DNA from: Chrysoperla carnea
Lineage: Eukaryota; Arthropoda; Insecta; Neuroptera; Chrysopidae
Reading direction: 5' to 3'
Length of the DNA stretch: 64,000 nt
Assembly: GCF_905475395.1 (NCBI RefSeq)
Contig: NC_058339.1
Span: forward strand, 55,871,172 to 55,935,171
Part shown: one piece after another, positions 46,155-60,044 of the stretch
Numbering within the stretch: the first letter of the stretch is position 1
Layout of the letters: each line of letters starts with the position of its first letter
The notes under the pieces: generated by a model
What the model saw: the letters and a program-made list of their open reading frames with translations, nothing else
Told to the model about the DNA's origin: nothing
The model's database searches: none
Translations under genes and position numbers: made by a program

Positions 46155-49100
46155 AGACACAAATGCAATTTTTTCAACTCATTGAATATTTTTTACTTTG
46201 TTTATCCACTTATTTATTATTATTACTTTTTGTTTTTGTTCTTTACTTTTTTTTCATATTTAAAATTGAAATTTGTTTTTGGTAGATTTGTAGAAATTGT
46301 CAGCTAAAAAACAGAAAATTGAAAGTGCGAGAAATAAATAGTTCTTGCGAGAGACACTTTGTATACAAAATATTAATATGTATGAAACGTAAATTACTAC
46401 ACTTAACAAAACGGTAGCAACGAATATAATAAATTTATCTAAAGCAATATTGTGTTAACACTATTGGGTATAATTTACACTTACGATACGAGTTACGACG
46501 GTATATCTTAGGATTTCAAGATAGTACTCTCGTTATAGTGTAGTATATTATGTTTAGTGTGAATCAAGTTTTAATTTAATATAACCTCCTTTGTGAGTAA
46601 AATAATTTGTTTATTATAAAATATACATGTCAATTAAAATCTCTCACAATTTTGTCACTTAATTAAATGTAATTGTTTAAATAATTTACCTAGAAAATAA
46701 TTATATTAAAAAAAAAACCGATTTCAAAACGAAGTTATCACTACCAGATTCACCCGGCCAAAAATCAATAACTGGAACGAATATGACGGATGTCGTATCG
46801 GATAAAAAAATATACTAAAGGAAAAAGTGAAAGTTTTGGTGAAATGAACATGATATCCGGATATTATAGCTTCCGCTTCGGAGCTACGTGTATTAGAAAT
46901 CGATTTGGAATTTGCAAAAATAAGGTTTCGAACAAGAGATGGTGGAATTTTTATGAGGAAAACTATTCTTAAATTAAATTAATTTTTCTTCTTTATACTT
47001 TTTTTTTGCAGTCGGTTTTGGCGTTCTCTAAAAAGTTTACACTTTTAATTGAATTATTAAATTCTTTGAAACTAATTAATAAAATGTTTGTTCTTTTTTT
47101 TTTACATTTAATTAATTTTAATTTTTGAGTAAAGTTCGTGTAGTCTGTTTTTTTTTAAACAAAAAAATTTATGTATTTTTCCAAATTATAGTTGTTCTGT
47201 TTTTATTCGTTAATTAATGAATTTGTTTGTTTATTTTAATTATTTTTGTCATATTTATGCCTGTAATTAATATTGTAATTGATGATATCTTTCCAGACTT
47301 CAAATACTTTATACTCAGCAAAAATCCAAATTGGATTGTTGAATAAAAAATCAATTTTTGTATTTTATTTTCAATTGTTTATCATAAATTATATTGAACT
47401 TCGCCAAGAAAACTTATTTAAAAGCTATGTATAATAGATAATTAAAATGAATAAAATATATAAAAGAATTCATAGATTAGAAACGTTATTGAGGCTTCAT
47501 GTACTATGTTCGTGACGTAAAAAATTATTGTTCAATAATAATTTAATTCAAGAGATATTCTCTATCGTTGTTATTTTTCTTCACATTCTTAGAATTGCTC
47601 TCATATTCTAGAAAGGTTTGGTTCATTTTGATTTTAATGATTGATTACCAATAAGCCAAGGAAATGTCATGGGCCGGTACTTTTTTATTTGTTAATTAAG
47701 TTTTGACTTAAGTTAAATTTAAAATCTAAATTAAAATTTATTATTTTTCAGGTGAGTTTCAAGATTTGTTGCTTATTTATTGAAGGTGTAAGTTGGTAAG
47801 TTCAGATTAATTGTATCAGCTAATCCATAAAGATTCAGAAATCAGTAAATCTATAACCTAAATTTGTGCCTTAGTCATTTATTACAAGGGTTCAAACTGT
47901 AAATAGCGTTACAAAAATGGTAACACGGTAACACCGTTGTATTATATCGATTTTATCGATTTAAAAATTGTTCATTGAATAAATAACACACTAAACGTGT
48001 TAGGAGATTTTAACTTGTTACTGAGTCTACTGAGACTTGGAGAATAAATAGTAACTGATAACTTAATTTATGAAAAAATACGTCAAATAAAAGAGTAACA
48101 AACTTTTACTGATAAAAATGTGTTAGTGAAATATTTACGGTTTTTTCCTCACTGCTGAATACGAAATGATATCTTTATCCGAGGCATTTTTTTGATAAAA
48201 GATTATGATGAAAAGTGACAATTTCTGGCGTCATTTTTTTATATTTAATCTGTTCTAATAAAATAATGTTTGCATTTGGTTTAGAGATAATATTTTAATA
48301 TTTTATATTTGCTAAATTAACTCCTAATTATTTGATAAGAATTATGTTTCTTTGAATTGCAATCTCTAATGCAATAAATACCAAATTTCATTAACTGTAC
48401 GATTAAAAAAAAAGTTTTTTTAATCTTATTAATATACCTGCTTAATTTTTTAAATAAGAATAAATGTCCTAATTTTCAGAGCTTAAAACTACTCTGTTCA
48501 ATTTTCGAATTTGCTTCTGGATGAAATGAAAGATTCGTATATTTTACCAGAAATTGAATGGTATGCCCATAGGTCTTGATTAGATAGTTTAAGCTGTTAT
48601 TTTCAATCTTCAAATAGAACATTTTGTTGCTAATAGTCTTAAAAAAAATTAATGCATCGAACTGGTTTCGATTTCGAGATTCAGCCTTCCGAACAAATAA
48701 TAAAAAACTGAGTTTTGCTTAAAATCAAATTTGCTTAAGTTTGGTCAAGATAAGTTTTTATTCGGCTGTAACCGACCCCTTCTGAGTCGGACAATCTTGT
48801 GACATCTCGTGACATATACATGATGTTTTTTTATAACTTGACGTGAAACTCGAAACTCGAATGTTTAATCGAGGAAAATGCTACAAGCGAAAAATAAAAA
48901 TTTAACAGCAAACATCTTATACGAGTATTGAATTCAATTTAAGTTTTCCGATTAAATTAAATCCTCCCGCCTATTCATAAATGGCAAATATTAGAAAAAC
49001 ATTTTAAATTTGAAAGTTCTTCTTTATAAAAGCGCAAACATTTTTTGTTTGAAACAATTGGAACAAAACTGGTCTTTATAGAAAAACAAACCACTTTTAA

Positions 49101-50404
49101 TGGAAAAGTTTTTTCGAAGAGTGCCTAGATTCCGCAAAATACAATTTTTGGAGCCAACTTTTCAATCTGTTTTTGCCTAAATTAATTAATAACAAGTTTC
49201 TAATTTAAAGTGTTAATCTATCTGCTACCATTTATGGAGTAAATTGAGCTTTTCATTGAGCCTGAAAAAGTAGGTCATGTTTAAAGTTTGCGTAAGATGT
49301 GCGCCTGTAGGCCCAACATTTTTTGCTTGAAGCATTTTTATCGATAAAACATATTTTTCGATTTTAAAGCAGCAATATGTCAACTTAAAAAAGCATCTTG
49401 TTTGTACCAAGGTAGAAATTAAGAAGAAATTTTTAAGAAATTTATTTTTTTTCCCTTCTATAATTGTATAATGTATTACTATATTCAACGGACACCTTGT
49501 ACCAATAGAAAGTAAAATTTGTTGTTATCAGAAGCCAATTTATATAAAATTTTATTGCGTTTTTTTTTAAATTTCACACAAGGACAAATAATTTTTTCGC
49601 ATAAATTTTCACGCACTTAAATTTTTTTTTTTTATTAAGGTGAAGGTTGTAAACGAATGTGCTCCCGAAAGAATTTGGTATCTAAAACATTGTGATATTT
49701 TAATTAAGGAATAAAAAAAAACATTTTTTGAGTTTAAGACTGATCTTTATCAAGTAATTATTTGTTATGGTAATGATCCATAAAAATATTTTAATGAGAG
49801 ATTATTTTAAAACTGTTAATTACTTTTTTTAAATGAATTTTTTTCATTTTAAATTGATAACATTTCTTTAATTTTATATAAATAACAAATAATAAATTCC
49901 TGATTTAATTTTTTTAATGTACAAAGAGATTAGAAAAAATTGATTTTCTGATAAATAGGTATACTCTTCAAGAAAATCGAAATAAATCTCAGTCAATGAC
50001 AAATACAGCATAATTAAAATAATACATAACTTAAATTTTTCTGTCAACGTATTTAACAAATGAATATATTTCTATATAGTCGAGAGTAAATAAGGGTATT
50101 TAAAACCAAATTTTTTGATAATGAACCGATTTTGATCTTTTGTTCGTAATTGCATTTAATAAAAGTTCCATTTTGTTTGTGACCCTTTTCTACTCCCATT
50201 TACGGGACTTCTACTTTTATGCCCCAGAGTTCCAGAAAAGTATTTAGAAATACTATTACACTGAATTCGAATCTGACCATAAAAAATGGCGGTGGAAAAA
50301 TTCAATTATCAGCTCTTATCCATTTTTCGACTCCCGAAATTTTAAAATTCGATTAAAACAAATATATCAAGAAAATAATATTTGGGTTAGACCTAATCGG
50401 TTCG
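46155..50404. other. AT-rich non-coding sequence
   Basis: A 60-codon frame at 46790-46972 lies between ACCGATTTCAAAACGAAG and a downstream TGCAGTCGGTTTTGGCG. These may be decayed element ends but do not pair convincingly. Around 49190-49500 the sequence shares TTTAAAGTGTTAATCTATCT with the 8221 element and ends in an ACACCTTGTA block, probably an old relative of it. Confidence 0.35.
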
Positions 50405-50550
50405 TTATATCAAAAAAACAAGCGAAGACAAACAATTAACTGAGGTAATTGTTGAAATACCATGTATAGTCTGTGTTGATTATTATATCACATTACACAT
50501 ATACATATACATGTCACACATACGTAACTGATATTTCCATATAATACATA
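50405..50550 (-). repeat. Family A repeat, 3' end with ACACAC-linked tail
   Basis: ACAAACAATTAACTGAGGTA, TTGTTGAAATACCATGTATA and CATAACTGATATTTCCATAT-like blocks match the copy at 63555. Only the outer end is present. Confidence 0.5.
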
Positions 50551-51479
50551 CTATACAATTTTTTTTAAAATTTCTTCTTGCAATTTCATAAAAATATTAT
50601 TAAGTTTATCTCATCATTGTTTTATGACCGCTAATCTTTTATAATCATCCGTTACGCATTAATATTGCGTAATAACAAATCGTAAATTGTTCAATTAAAT
50701 TAACTGTCGAAAAAAAATTTTGATTTAATATTAATAATCATTGACTTGGTACATAATTGGCGCCATATACATTTGAAGACATTAAGGTCAATTTCCATAA
50801 CGGAGTTGTAATAAAATTATGTCTAGCATAGTATGTGATTACATTTTATAATGTTAATCGATGTAATAAATGTTTTTATCTATTTATAGAAAATGGAATT
50901 CACTTTATGATAAGTGAAATTTTATTTTACATATTTTCATTGAATAACAGGGTTTATGAACTGGAGATTTTTTGAAACATGCGGAGAATTTATTTTTCCC
51001 TTTTAAATCACGTAGTACACATTAATAACATTTATCATAGTAATGCTTCGCATAAAGTCCTTTCCAATGATTGACATTATCGTGATGGCTCCACTAAAAT
51101 ATTTTCCTTTCTATTTTTTTCTCTTGAACACTACTTTGCCTAGACGTAGTCTTACTTTCGTTTTCAATAAACTCACAAACATCAATCTTTTTTTTGAAAA
51201 ATAAAAACTATTATCATTAATACAATAAACGATGAGAAAAAAAGACGAAATCTCTAAATTTTGACCCATATTCACTCTCTAGATCGAAAATTATATGCTG
51301 CCCAATAATACTTTTGCTCAGGGAGTGGTAACCATCCCTTTTAGCGTATGAAATAATATACGCTGAAAATGTTATTTAAGTATATTACGAAAACTCAATA
51401 CTTCCCGAGTTATTGGCGATTGAAATTTGGAGTATTTAACGTTAAATAACTGAAAAATTTTGAAAAAAATTTTTGTACA

Positions 51480-51905
51480 CTTTTGTACCGGGTCTTGGGT
51501 TTCTCTTTTTTTTTTGTAAACATCGCTGTTTTCCTATTAGGGCGTAAATTAGGACAAAACTTTGGTGTCCATTTTCTCCAAAACTATAAAAGATAGTCGA
51601 AAATTTGGAGGTAGCTTCAACTAATGGTCTTGTGAAACATTATCGAAAAATGAAAAGAATTTCTTGAAAATACTTTTCGAAATTTTCTAAAACCAAGTAA
51701 ATGGCGACCACCATAACTGTGAATTGGTTTTTTAAACTCTTCTAATTTATAAAAAATAATGCAGGCACCGACATTCAACACTTAACTCAGTCAATTGTTT
51801 GTTTTTTACTTGTTGTTATTTCAACAATTAACTAAGTCAATTGTTTGTTTTTACTTGTTATTTCAATAATTTATTCAGTCAATTGTTTGTTTTCACTTGT
51901 TTAAA
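51480..51905 (+). repeat. Family A repeat, 3' half, with tandem terminal unit
   Basis: It contains AGGACAAAACTTTGGTGTCC, AACTATAAAAGATAGTCG, AGGTAGCTTCAACTAATGG, AACCAAGTAAATGGCGACC and CACCGACATTCAACACTT, then a terminal block repeated three times (51781-51900). Confidence 0.7.
51781..51900 (+). repeat. Three tandem copies of the family A terminus
   Basis: CAGTCAATTGTTTGTTTT or its one-base variant AAGTCAATTGTTTGTTTT occurs three times at a spacing of about 50 and 40 bases, each followed by ACTTGT and TATTTCAA. Other family A copies carry it once. Confidence 0.7.
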
Positions 51906-53809
51906 TGGTTATCAATTCTGTTGACGAAATTTTAAGGCAAGATATACATACTGCGAGGTATTGCCAAAGAATTTTCTGGTATTTATAATACCACAATAGC
52001 GCTTTAAAATTTTACCACTTTTATCTCTCTCTAAAATAAACTCTTTCAGAAAAAATTATTCGAGTAACTTTTCTGTTAAAAATTGGTCAGAAATCTAAAT
52101 GTCTTTTCTGCAAATAATATTCCAGAAATCGGAAATTTTAAAAAGAAACAATTATTTAATTACTAAAAAAAACCCGTTTTTCGTTTTGTTCGTCAATTTT
52201 TTATCTGTTTAGAATTTATAAAAGTAGAAGTTTAACTTTTATAAGCTACAAAAGGTGGAGCAACAATATCAAAAATGAATGCGTTCATTCAACATTTACT
52301 ATTCAGAATATGTTAAAATTCCAATTTTTAATTATTAATTACATGAAAACCTTTCGTCGGTTGTTTGCCTTAATGTTCGATCAACCTTAAATCGATTTAA
52401 GATGAACTTACCCAATTTTTCCCCGTGTATTTTAACATCATGAACACGAATTTTTCCAAAACAACCATAAAAATATGAATTACGATAATATTGGGAATAT
52501 GAAAGGACTATAAGCATGTTAACTTCTATATATGTCATATTTTTAGTAGAAGCGCCCAAATGTTGGTAGAATATTAAGTAGCTACGGATATGAATAATAT
52601 GAACAGTGTATCTTTTTGGGTGCACCAAAACAGTAGTCAGTCAATCCATTCAATTCATTCTCGTTAACAGTGTTGTCACATATCCATCTTACCACATATG
52701 GTTACCATGTGATAAAAGCGCCTTTATCTTATGTGTATTTTTCGTATAAAAAAAAAACGTATTTCTTCTTGTCTTTAAATAATTCATGTAATATACAAAA
52801 GATAAGCAAATAATTTTATTATGCGTATTTTAAATTTGTTAAACATGAATATTTCATAATATACAAATATATAATATTTCATGTAAAATTTGCATACATA
52901 TTTTAATTTTTTTTTTTGTTAGGGTTCAGTAATTTACATAAAGAGGAATAATTTACCTGCCTGTTTTTCTTAAAAATCCAATGGTTACGTAAAAATTTGA
53001 TCTCTTGAATTATTTCTGGTAAGACCGAGATTTCGTTGTTGATAATAAAATTAAAACATTATATTTTAAATGGTAATTTTTCCCCGGGTTGTTTACACAG
53101 AACTTCATGATTTTTAGATTTTAATTCTTACAGCAATTCATAAAATCCAATTTATATGTGAAACGGATGAAAAAATTGCTATTAGAAAACAAAACATTTT
53201 TATAGAAGAAAACAAGTCAAGAAACTTAGCGTTTTTTGTTAACGGCTTAACTTAATGGCTTAAGTTAAGTTTTCTTACGATAAAAAAAATTGACGTCCAA
53301 TACAAAAATATTAAATGGGAAAGTAATGATGTCAAAAAACCTATCGATTGACGTCTGGTAAGTTAGATTTGGATGAGAAAGTGCCGAGAAAACTTGAAAA
53401 AGTGAACAGAAATAGTCGTTTTTATATTTGTATAATATAATCTTATTTTTTCCTTTTTCGATTTTAAAGTTTGATTGGAGAAGCTATGAGTAATAGGTTC
53501 ACAAACCTACAGTTTTTTTTAAGCAGAAAATTTCCCATTATTTTTTCTTATATATTATATTAGTTATTTCGAAAATATTTCAAAATTTTTTGCTAAAAAA
53601 AAGATGACTGATAACTTCCCCAAATCTCAACTTTGAAATCGAAAAAGAAAAAAAGTCGGGCTTCATCAGATAGGTTTTTTTGAGATCTACAATTTCCTAA
53701 TTTAATTTTTTTGCATTGAACCTTGAAGCCGATGCGTTCGCCACAAATCACACGAAGCTGTCGAAGATGTGGTACTAAAACGATCTTAGTATAATCAGAA
53801 GCGCCCAAA
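51906..53809. other. AT-rich non-coding sequence with one unassigned frame
   Basis: A 97-codon - strand frame at 52335-52628 is less lysine-biased than its neighbours (GKIRVHDVKIHGEKLGKF) but matches no family I know. No splice sites were found to extend it. Confidence 0.3.
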
Positions 53810-54120
53810 ATATATTAGCCAATTCCGTACGCGGTATATCTAGGGTAGTGGGTTCGAATTTCCCGTCACAACAAAAAATTAATGGTTGTGATGGACTGGT
53901 GTATTGCATTGTATGTGCATGAAGGCGGTGTACTCAGCCTCTCAATATAATTGAGATGATAAATGAAATTATCATCGGAAAAGATGGTAAATCTCATATA
54001 TGGGGCCCACTTTTGATAACAAATGGGCCCTATGTCCTATTTGTGTCTCTCGTGGGCAGTCGATATAACATACCATAACCTTATGGCTTGTGGAGTAGCC
54101 TCTTTACCTTTAAATAACCA
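53810..54120 (+). mobile_element. Probable tRNA-derived SINE
   Basis: A near-canonical pol III B box (GGTTCGAATTTCC at about 53851) follows a degenerate A-box-like TTAGCCAATTCCG. The tail is a GC-richer unrelated body with ATGAAGGCGGTGTACTCAGC and GGGCCC palindromes. No coding frame. The A box and target duplication are not clear. Confidence 0.45.
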
Positions 54121-55081
54121 TTCAAAACACGCTTGACCGAATTATTTTTATAAAAAAAATATGACAATGATTACGTAATATTTTTATTCCTTTCAACCAA
54201 GCACATTAGGTAAGGAAGTGTACAGGCAGGTATACCTCTTTTTTTTATACTGACTTGTAGAGACTCCTATAAGCAAATAGTTTTATGATTATTATATTAA
54301 CTCTGAACGTGCGCATAGCACATTTGTACGTGACTGGATTCTTATTTAGACATTTGATACGTGCTCATTTCTTAAAGAAAGTCAAATTAGTTAAATTATG
54401 TGTACGTATATATGAACAATTTAAAAAAAATTTAATTATTAAAATATATATTTTGATAAGAAAAAAAAATTATAATGCGATATCAAAGTAGTTTTTATAT
54501 TTTAATTTTTTTAATGATTATTAAAAAAAGTTTTTTAATTATTAAATTGCTGTTGGAAGGTTTACTGCCTTGTTTATTAAAAATACATTTTATTAAGAAA
54601 ATTGAAATTAATTTTGATGTGTAGAGAGTAGGTAGCATTTCTCAATCCTAGACGAGTGGAAAAAATAGTAAAACTAATTTAAAAAAATTTAATATTCCAA
54701 TTTTGTAAACAAAGCATCTCTTTCGCCAGAAATATAAAAAAAATATCATAATTTTATTAAAAATAAGCCGCAAATTCTGAAGGTTGGTTATATTTGAAAT
54801 TAATTTCGAATATTATATGCTAATTAAAAGTAAAAGCAGCTCTGCTAAATGTTTTGAGAGTTTATTTCGTGAAATATTCAGCTTAGAATCAATTTAAAGA
54901 TTATTATGCAGCTAGCACAACATTTTTGCTTGCAAAACGTAGTTCTACACTCCCATACGAAGTCCAAATAACATACCAAAAAAGCAATTTTACCTCGCGG
55001 TTTGGGACTTAAGTTATTTTTTTTTTTAAGATTTTACCGGCAACTTGAAGTAGTACTTAAGTAACTTAGAAAATGTATATA

Positions 55082-55833
55082 CAATGAAACTTGGCTATGT
55101 GTTACCTGGATAAGTGAGAAACTTTCATAACTGGAACTCATGATGAGATCCCAACACTTTGGCATTGAATTACCTATATTAGTGGGACGAAGCAAACCTC
55201 TAATTTGGGATTCGTTCTTTCGATTTTATCGTCATAGTTATCTCTGTAACTGAGACAGTGAATGAATTTTATATGCATTAACCTCTGTATCTGAGAACTG
55301 AGATTATATCGTTTTGTTTGTTTACTTACTTATTCTTATTCCATCCGCAAATTCCACACTTAACTAATTTTGAACTTCAATGTCCTTCAGTTTAAGCTTT
55401 GCTTTACTATCATATCGATGTTTAATTGAAAAATGCCGAAACGACAGCTCAACGTTATCATTACCTGAAAAATTGAAGTTAATATCCGTTTATGAAAAGG
55501 GGAAGACACGCGATGATGTCTGTGTCGAATTTAATGTACCAAAATCTACTCTTTGTAGAATAATTCAGAATAAAGATTAAATTTAATCACAATATTCCAG
55601 AAGGACCAGGATTTATCTTTTTTTTGATTCGATGATACGTTATTTTATTTAATAATCGCATCTCTATAACTGAAATAACCTCTATTCTGATCTCTCTTAA
55701 TGGAACCCTCTTTAAATAAGACATTAATTTATTTATACCTAGATACATGAACCATTGGGTAAGTGGGATGATACCTGTATAAATGAGACAAATTTGTTGG
55801 TACTTTGATATCTCACTTAACCAGGATTCACTG
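55082..55833 (+). mobile_element. Decayed Tigger/pogo-like DNA transposon
   Basis: The ends are inverted relatives (CAATGAAACTTGG at left, complement CAGTGAATCCTGGTTAAG at right) and are flanked by TA on both sides, the target duplication of the Tc1/mariner/pogo superfamily. Related motifs such as GGATAAGTGAGA recur near both ends. Inside is a fragment of a CENP-B/Tigger N-terminal helix-turn-helix. At 752 bases it lacks a DDE catalytic domain, so it is an internally deleted, immobile copy. Confidence 0.72.
55434..55580 (+). pseudogene. Tigger-type transposase N-terminus, frameshifted
   Basis: A start reading MPKRQLNV, typical of Tigger/CENP-B proteins, breaks off within a few codons. The homology continues in another frame from about 55460 with LSLPEKLKLISVYEKGK, then FNVPKSTLCRIIQNKD and a stop. 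That second block is the psq/CENP-B-like helix-turn-helix. The frame change and early stop make this a relic; no catalytic domain follows within the element. Confidence 0.65.
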
Positions 55834-56789
55834 TAGTATATTTCAATTCTATTTACAATCAGTTTATAAGAAAAGCCATTTCACGATTTAACTGCTTTAA
55901 AGCCAAAAGTTTAAGAAGCAACAGTTTCTAATTAGTACTTAATGCAAAAATTTTATGTCCCATATTACCTTGTCAAAATAATTTTTGTACATAATTTGAA
56001 AAACCCAAGTAAGTACCTTTTTTCCAAATGAGTAAATTTTTAAAACCATTACACAATAACAAAATATAAAGTATAGGGGTCCATTAAAAATTACAATAAA
56101 ACATTACCTTTATTAAAAAAAACATAAAACACAAATTATATAAATATGACACATTTTTGTCATTGTACTAAAAATAAATTTTTTTTTCTGACATAAATTA
56201 TAAACGAGGATAAAAATTTGTTTGAATGCAGCAAAAAATCTGATGGTATTTTTAAAATTTTGTGTTAAAGAGAGAATGAATAGATATGGTGTTGGGCTTC
56301 CGTGACATAAATGTTGTAACGGAAATCAAGTAATCATGGTACCATGAATTGCATACATATGTATTTTTTAAACCATAAGTGCATCTCCATCCTCTCAAAT
56401 TTTTCATTGAAAGTGAATTAAATATGTTTTTTTTCCGGTATTTATTTTAATTTTATTTATTTATTTTTTTTTGTAATATAAATTACTATGAACTTGATCA
56501 TGATTTGAATTATGATTCAAATATGATTTTAAATTTTGATAATTAAAAAAAAAAAAATTATTTAATGAGTTTTGTTACCTACGCGGACGTACCTACACTG
56601 GTAAAATTTTGTATAGTAATTTTCCAAACAAAAAGTTTTGTAAGTTCTAACGCACAACGGTTAAGTAAATAAGCTACAATAAAATACAATAAGCTTTGCG
56701 ATTTTTTTTTCTGAGCAAATTAAATCTGGTTTCGTTTTTCATAACCTGGTGCCCTTATTCTTTTTTGTATAAAAGCTCTGCAGGGTCTC

Positions 56790-57054
56790 TTATACAGGGT
56801 GTTCAATAATTTTCTTCAGAACTTACGCTCCCTGAATAAGCTGAGAAAAAAAAGAAGAAAATGTTCTTAACATATTTTGATCTGAGGCCTTATTTACGAG
56901 TTAATTAACCTACGCTTACATTAATAAACTAATAAAAAATATATTCATAAAAATAAAATTCATCCAATAAAACACTACTTAAACAGAGAATGTGTTTTAT
57001 CATTGTGTGAAGAAGTGACCTAAATGCAATTTTTTTACATAGCACCCTGTATAA
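56790..57054. mobile_element. Short DNA element with TTATACAGGGTG ends
   Basis: TTATACAGGGTG occurs at 56790-56801 and in complement at 57043-57054. The interior is not otherwise symmetrical. The same end sequence is shared with the 8221 element and with 45290, so it may be a family of small TA-flanked elements. Confidence 0.5.
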
Positions 57055-60044
57055 AGATATTTGTCTTAAAATATAAACGATGTTGTCCAATTAAAATACA
57101 TAAAAAGAATTAGTTTTGAACGATATATTCTGATATTTCATTTTAGATTTCTAAGTAAATTGAAAGTGACAATTCATGCATAAATTTATAAAAATGATTA
57201 TAATTCTTCTGTTGTTTAAATATATTTCTTTATTTATGATCATGAACAAAAAGTAGAAAAGATAAAACATCATTTTGCATTCTCACGTCATTTTCCTTGA
57301 AATATTTCCATTTATAACTGAACAATTTTCATTGTTTATAATTCACGATTGACATAGCATATAGAATAAATTATTTTTTGTACATTTAAGAAAAAGCACA
57401 TTTTTTCCGAACACTAATTTTTCAGATAATATAAACTATTTATAGTAATAAGCAATAAATAATTTTCATATTAGCAAACAGTTTCTCTTATCTAGTTTTT
57501 CTTAAAATAGTTTGGCATACGTGTAAATGCGAATTAAATATTTTTCAACGCAAACATTCGGTTACTTAATTGATTAAATGGTAATTTTTGTCGCAAGTGT
57601 GGGTAGGGTAGTCTTTAAAATTAACTTAATAAATTGCCACCGAGAGTATAATCTTGGCGGAAAATGAAAAGTTTCGAAACAAGGGTGTTATTGGCGACGT
57701 TTAAAAATGTAGCCAACATTCGTAAAAGCGTTTCTTTTCATTTTTTATCGTTTCATTTTTTATTTCTTATTGGATTTACAATTAATAATAATCTCCACAA
57801 ATGGCGAGAAGCTTGGACTAGGAGTATTCAAGGTATCTTTGTTGTTGATCAACAGAGGAGAAAGCTTATCTTTTTGAAAAAATTTCATTGACTTTCAGAC
57901 AAAATTTGTAAGATAATTTTTTCTCTACAACTTGTATAATAAATGTAAATACGATTGTAGGCAAAGGAAACGAGGTATTCTCAAAAAACTGATTTCTGCA
58001 ACCTTTAATCTTAAATATCTAAGGAAGCGCACACGTGACCATATGTGACTTTTGACACGATATTTAACTATCAAAATAAAGGTTTGTACAAAAATTCAGC
58101 TTACTCCGTTCGATTTCAAGATTGATCACTTTTTTTGACTAAGATAATCGGATTACAGCTAAATTTCATAGCTTAGCATTCTGAATAAATGTCTCAATGA
58201 GCATAAGGGAAAATATTGAACAGTTTTGGAGCAAGTAATGATTTTATCCACTGGAATATTTATTTTTGAAATTTGGTTTTTTGAAATCATGAAATTAGTA
58301 TTGTAACAAATTTATATCTTACAATTGTGTATGAATCGTATTTGCGTGTTTTTATGTGTGATAATGAAAATTCTTAATAATTTCAAATATGTAATTAATT
58401 CCATAAAAACAATCACAAATACTCATTTCAATTAAAAAATAAAAGTTGAATTATTTCGTTTTCATATAAATTAAAATTTATTAATTGGATAATGATGACG
58501 CCGCGCCATGCTGCGTGCAGACGGACAGAATACATTGTTTGCTATTAGTGCCACTCCAGACATAATCGTCACTTTCAAACAACTTATAATGCTAAACAAC
58601 TACTTATTACAAATTAATGTGTGGTTTGTTAGCACGGTCAGTGTCACGATCAAAATAATACAAGTCTGTTTGTAATACTTGTAGACAGAAAACGTTCATC
58701 TTAAATTTACACACCTACGCAGCAACATCAAGTTTTTTTATAACGATCACCTCGTGTTTTTGATGATTCATTTTAATATATCTATTTGAACACGAGAGTT
58801 GAAAATACACTTGTGTACAAATAAAAAACTAGATATATATTCTTCTTCATATTCGCAGTGTAAAGAAATGAGTGTAATTTGTGAAGTTTAAAACAAAAAT
58901 ATGGCCCAGTCATTGAAACTCTTTATAAGTATTGTTGTACAAATTGAAGATAATGTGAAATCAATTTAGAGGGTTTTTCTTTTATTCTGAGCGAAGACAT
59001 GCCCATCGAAGGATTCAATTTGTAAAAAGGAAAACGGAAACTACTGGAATGTTATTGCATCTACCAGACTTTTTTTGTGGAAAGAACGAACTTTTGTAGA
59101 TACAAATTTTAAATATGTAAACTTTTCTCAAATTTTCTAGGGCTTAAGGCAAATATTTCTGGGTAGAATGACAAATGTGATATTTAAAATAGACCTATTC
59201 ATTTTAAAAACTGATTTTTTTTGTACTTTTTGCGCAAAGTACAAAATTTTGAATTTTTTGATCAGTTTTCTGGAAAACTAAAAAATGAAATGTTCGATTT
59301 TAAGAAAAATGTGTTATTTTTTTCAATCTCTGAGGAAATTCACTTAGCTAACGCAGCTGCTGCCCTGCGAATTTTTGTTTATATCTTTTAACGGCCATTT
59401 GCACTTAAAAGTGAAAAAAAAATGTTGTAAATACTTGCAATATATTCGATAAATTTCTAAAACTATATGAAGCGTGGCTGGATCAAGTGATAAAATGCCC
59501 AAAAAATTGAAAATCTTAATTTTTTTCATCAAAATAATCTTATCTTGTTATTAGCTTAATTTTGATGTAAACAAAGTATTTTCAATTTTTTGGACAATTG
59601 ACCCGTCACGCTTTATTTTAAATAATGATGCGATTGAAGTCATTTTTCTAAATTATGTTTTCGTATCAAAAAAATATAAATAAATAAATATATTAGTTAT
59701 TTTTGGTCCACAAGTGTATTATATGTTTGGCGCGTTATTTTTTGTTACCTTGAAGTTTATTTTTGTTACTCATGTAAATGGGTAACTTTTTTAAAATTCC
59801 TTGCATTTTTAATGAAACACATTTATCTATAAATATTTATTTTATAGCAAATATTTATTATTCATTGTATATTTATTAAAAATTTTTATTGAAATATTTG
59901 TTTATTGTTGATTTATCGATTTTCGAAAGGCATCGGAAAAGTATCCTTATTTGTGCATGCCGAAAAATATAAAAGTATAAAATATTTCACTTGGCATGAG
60001 GATATCAGCTCGACAATAAATTAATCCAATAACTTTTTATACCC
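57055..60044. other. AT-rich non-coding sequence
   Basis: Apart from the GC-richer patch at 58490-58700, nothing recognisable is present. Confidence 0.4.
58490..58700. other. Moderately GC-rich segment, unidentified
   Basis: ACGCCGCGCCATGCTGCGTG and GCACGGTCAGTGTCACGATC stand out from the flanks. There is no open frame of note. It could be a regulatory element or an untranslated exon; nothing decides between these. Confidence 0.2.

Noticed and set aside
46790-46972. 60-codon frame between ACCGATTTC-type and TCGGTTTTGG-type sequences
   Set aside because: Suggested a small transposon, but the flanking sequences do not align as inverted repeats and the frame is unknown.
52335-52628. 97-codon - strand frame, considered as an exon
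   Set aside because: No recognisable domain and no splice sites or neighbours to extend it.
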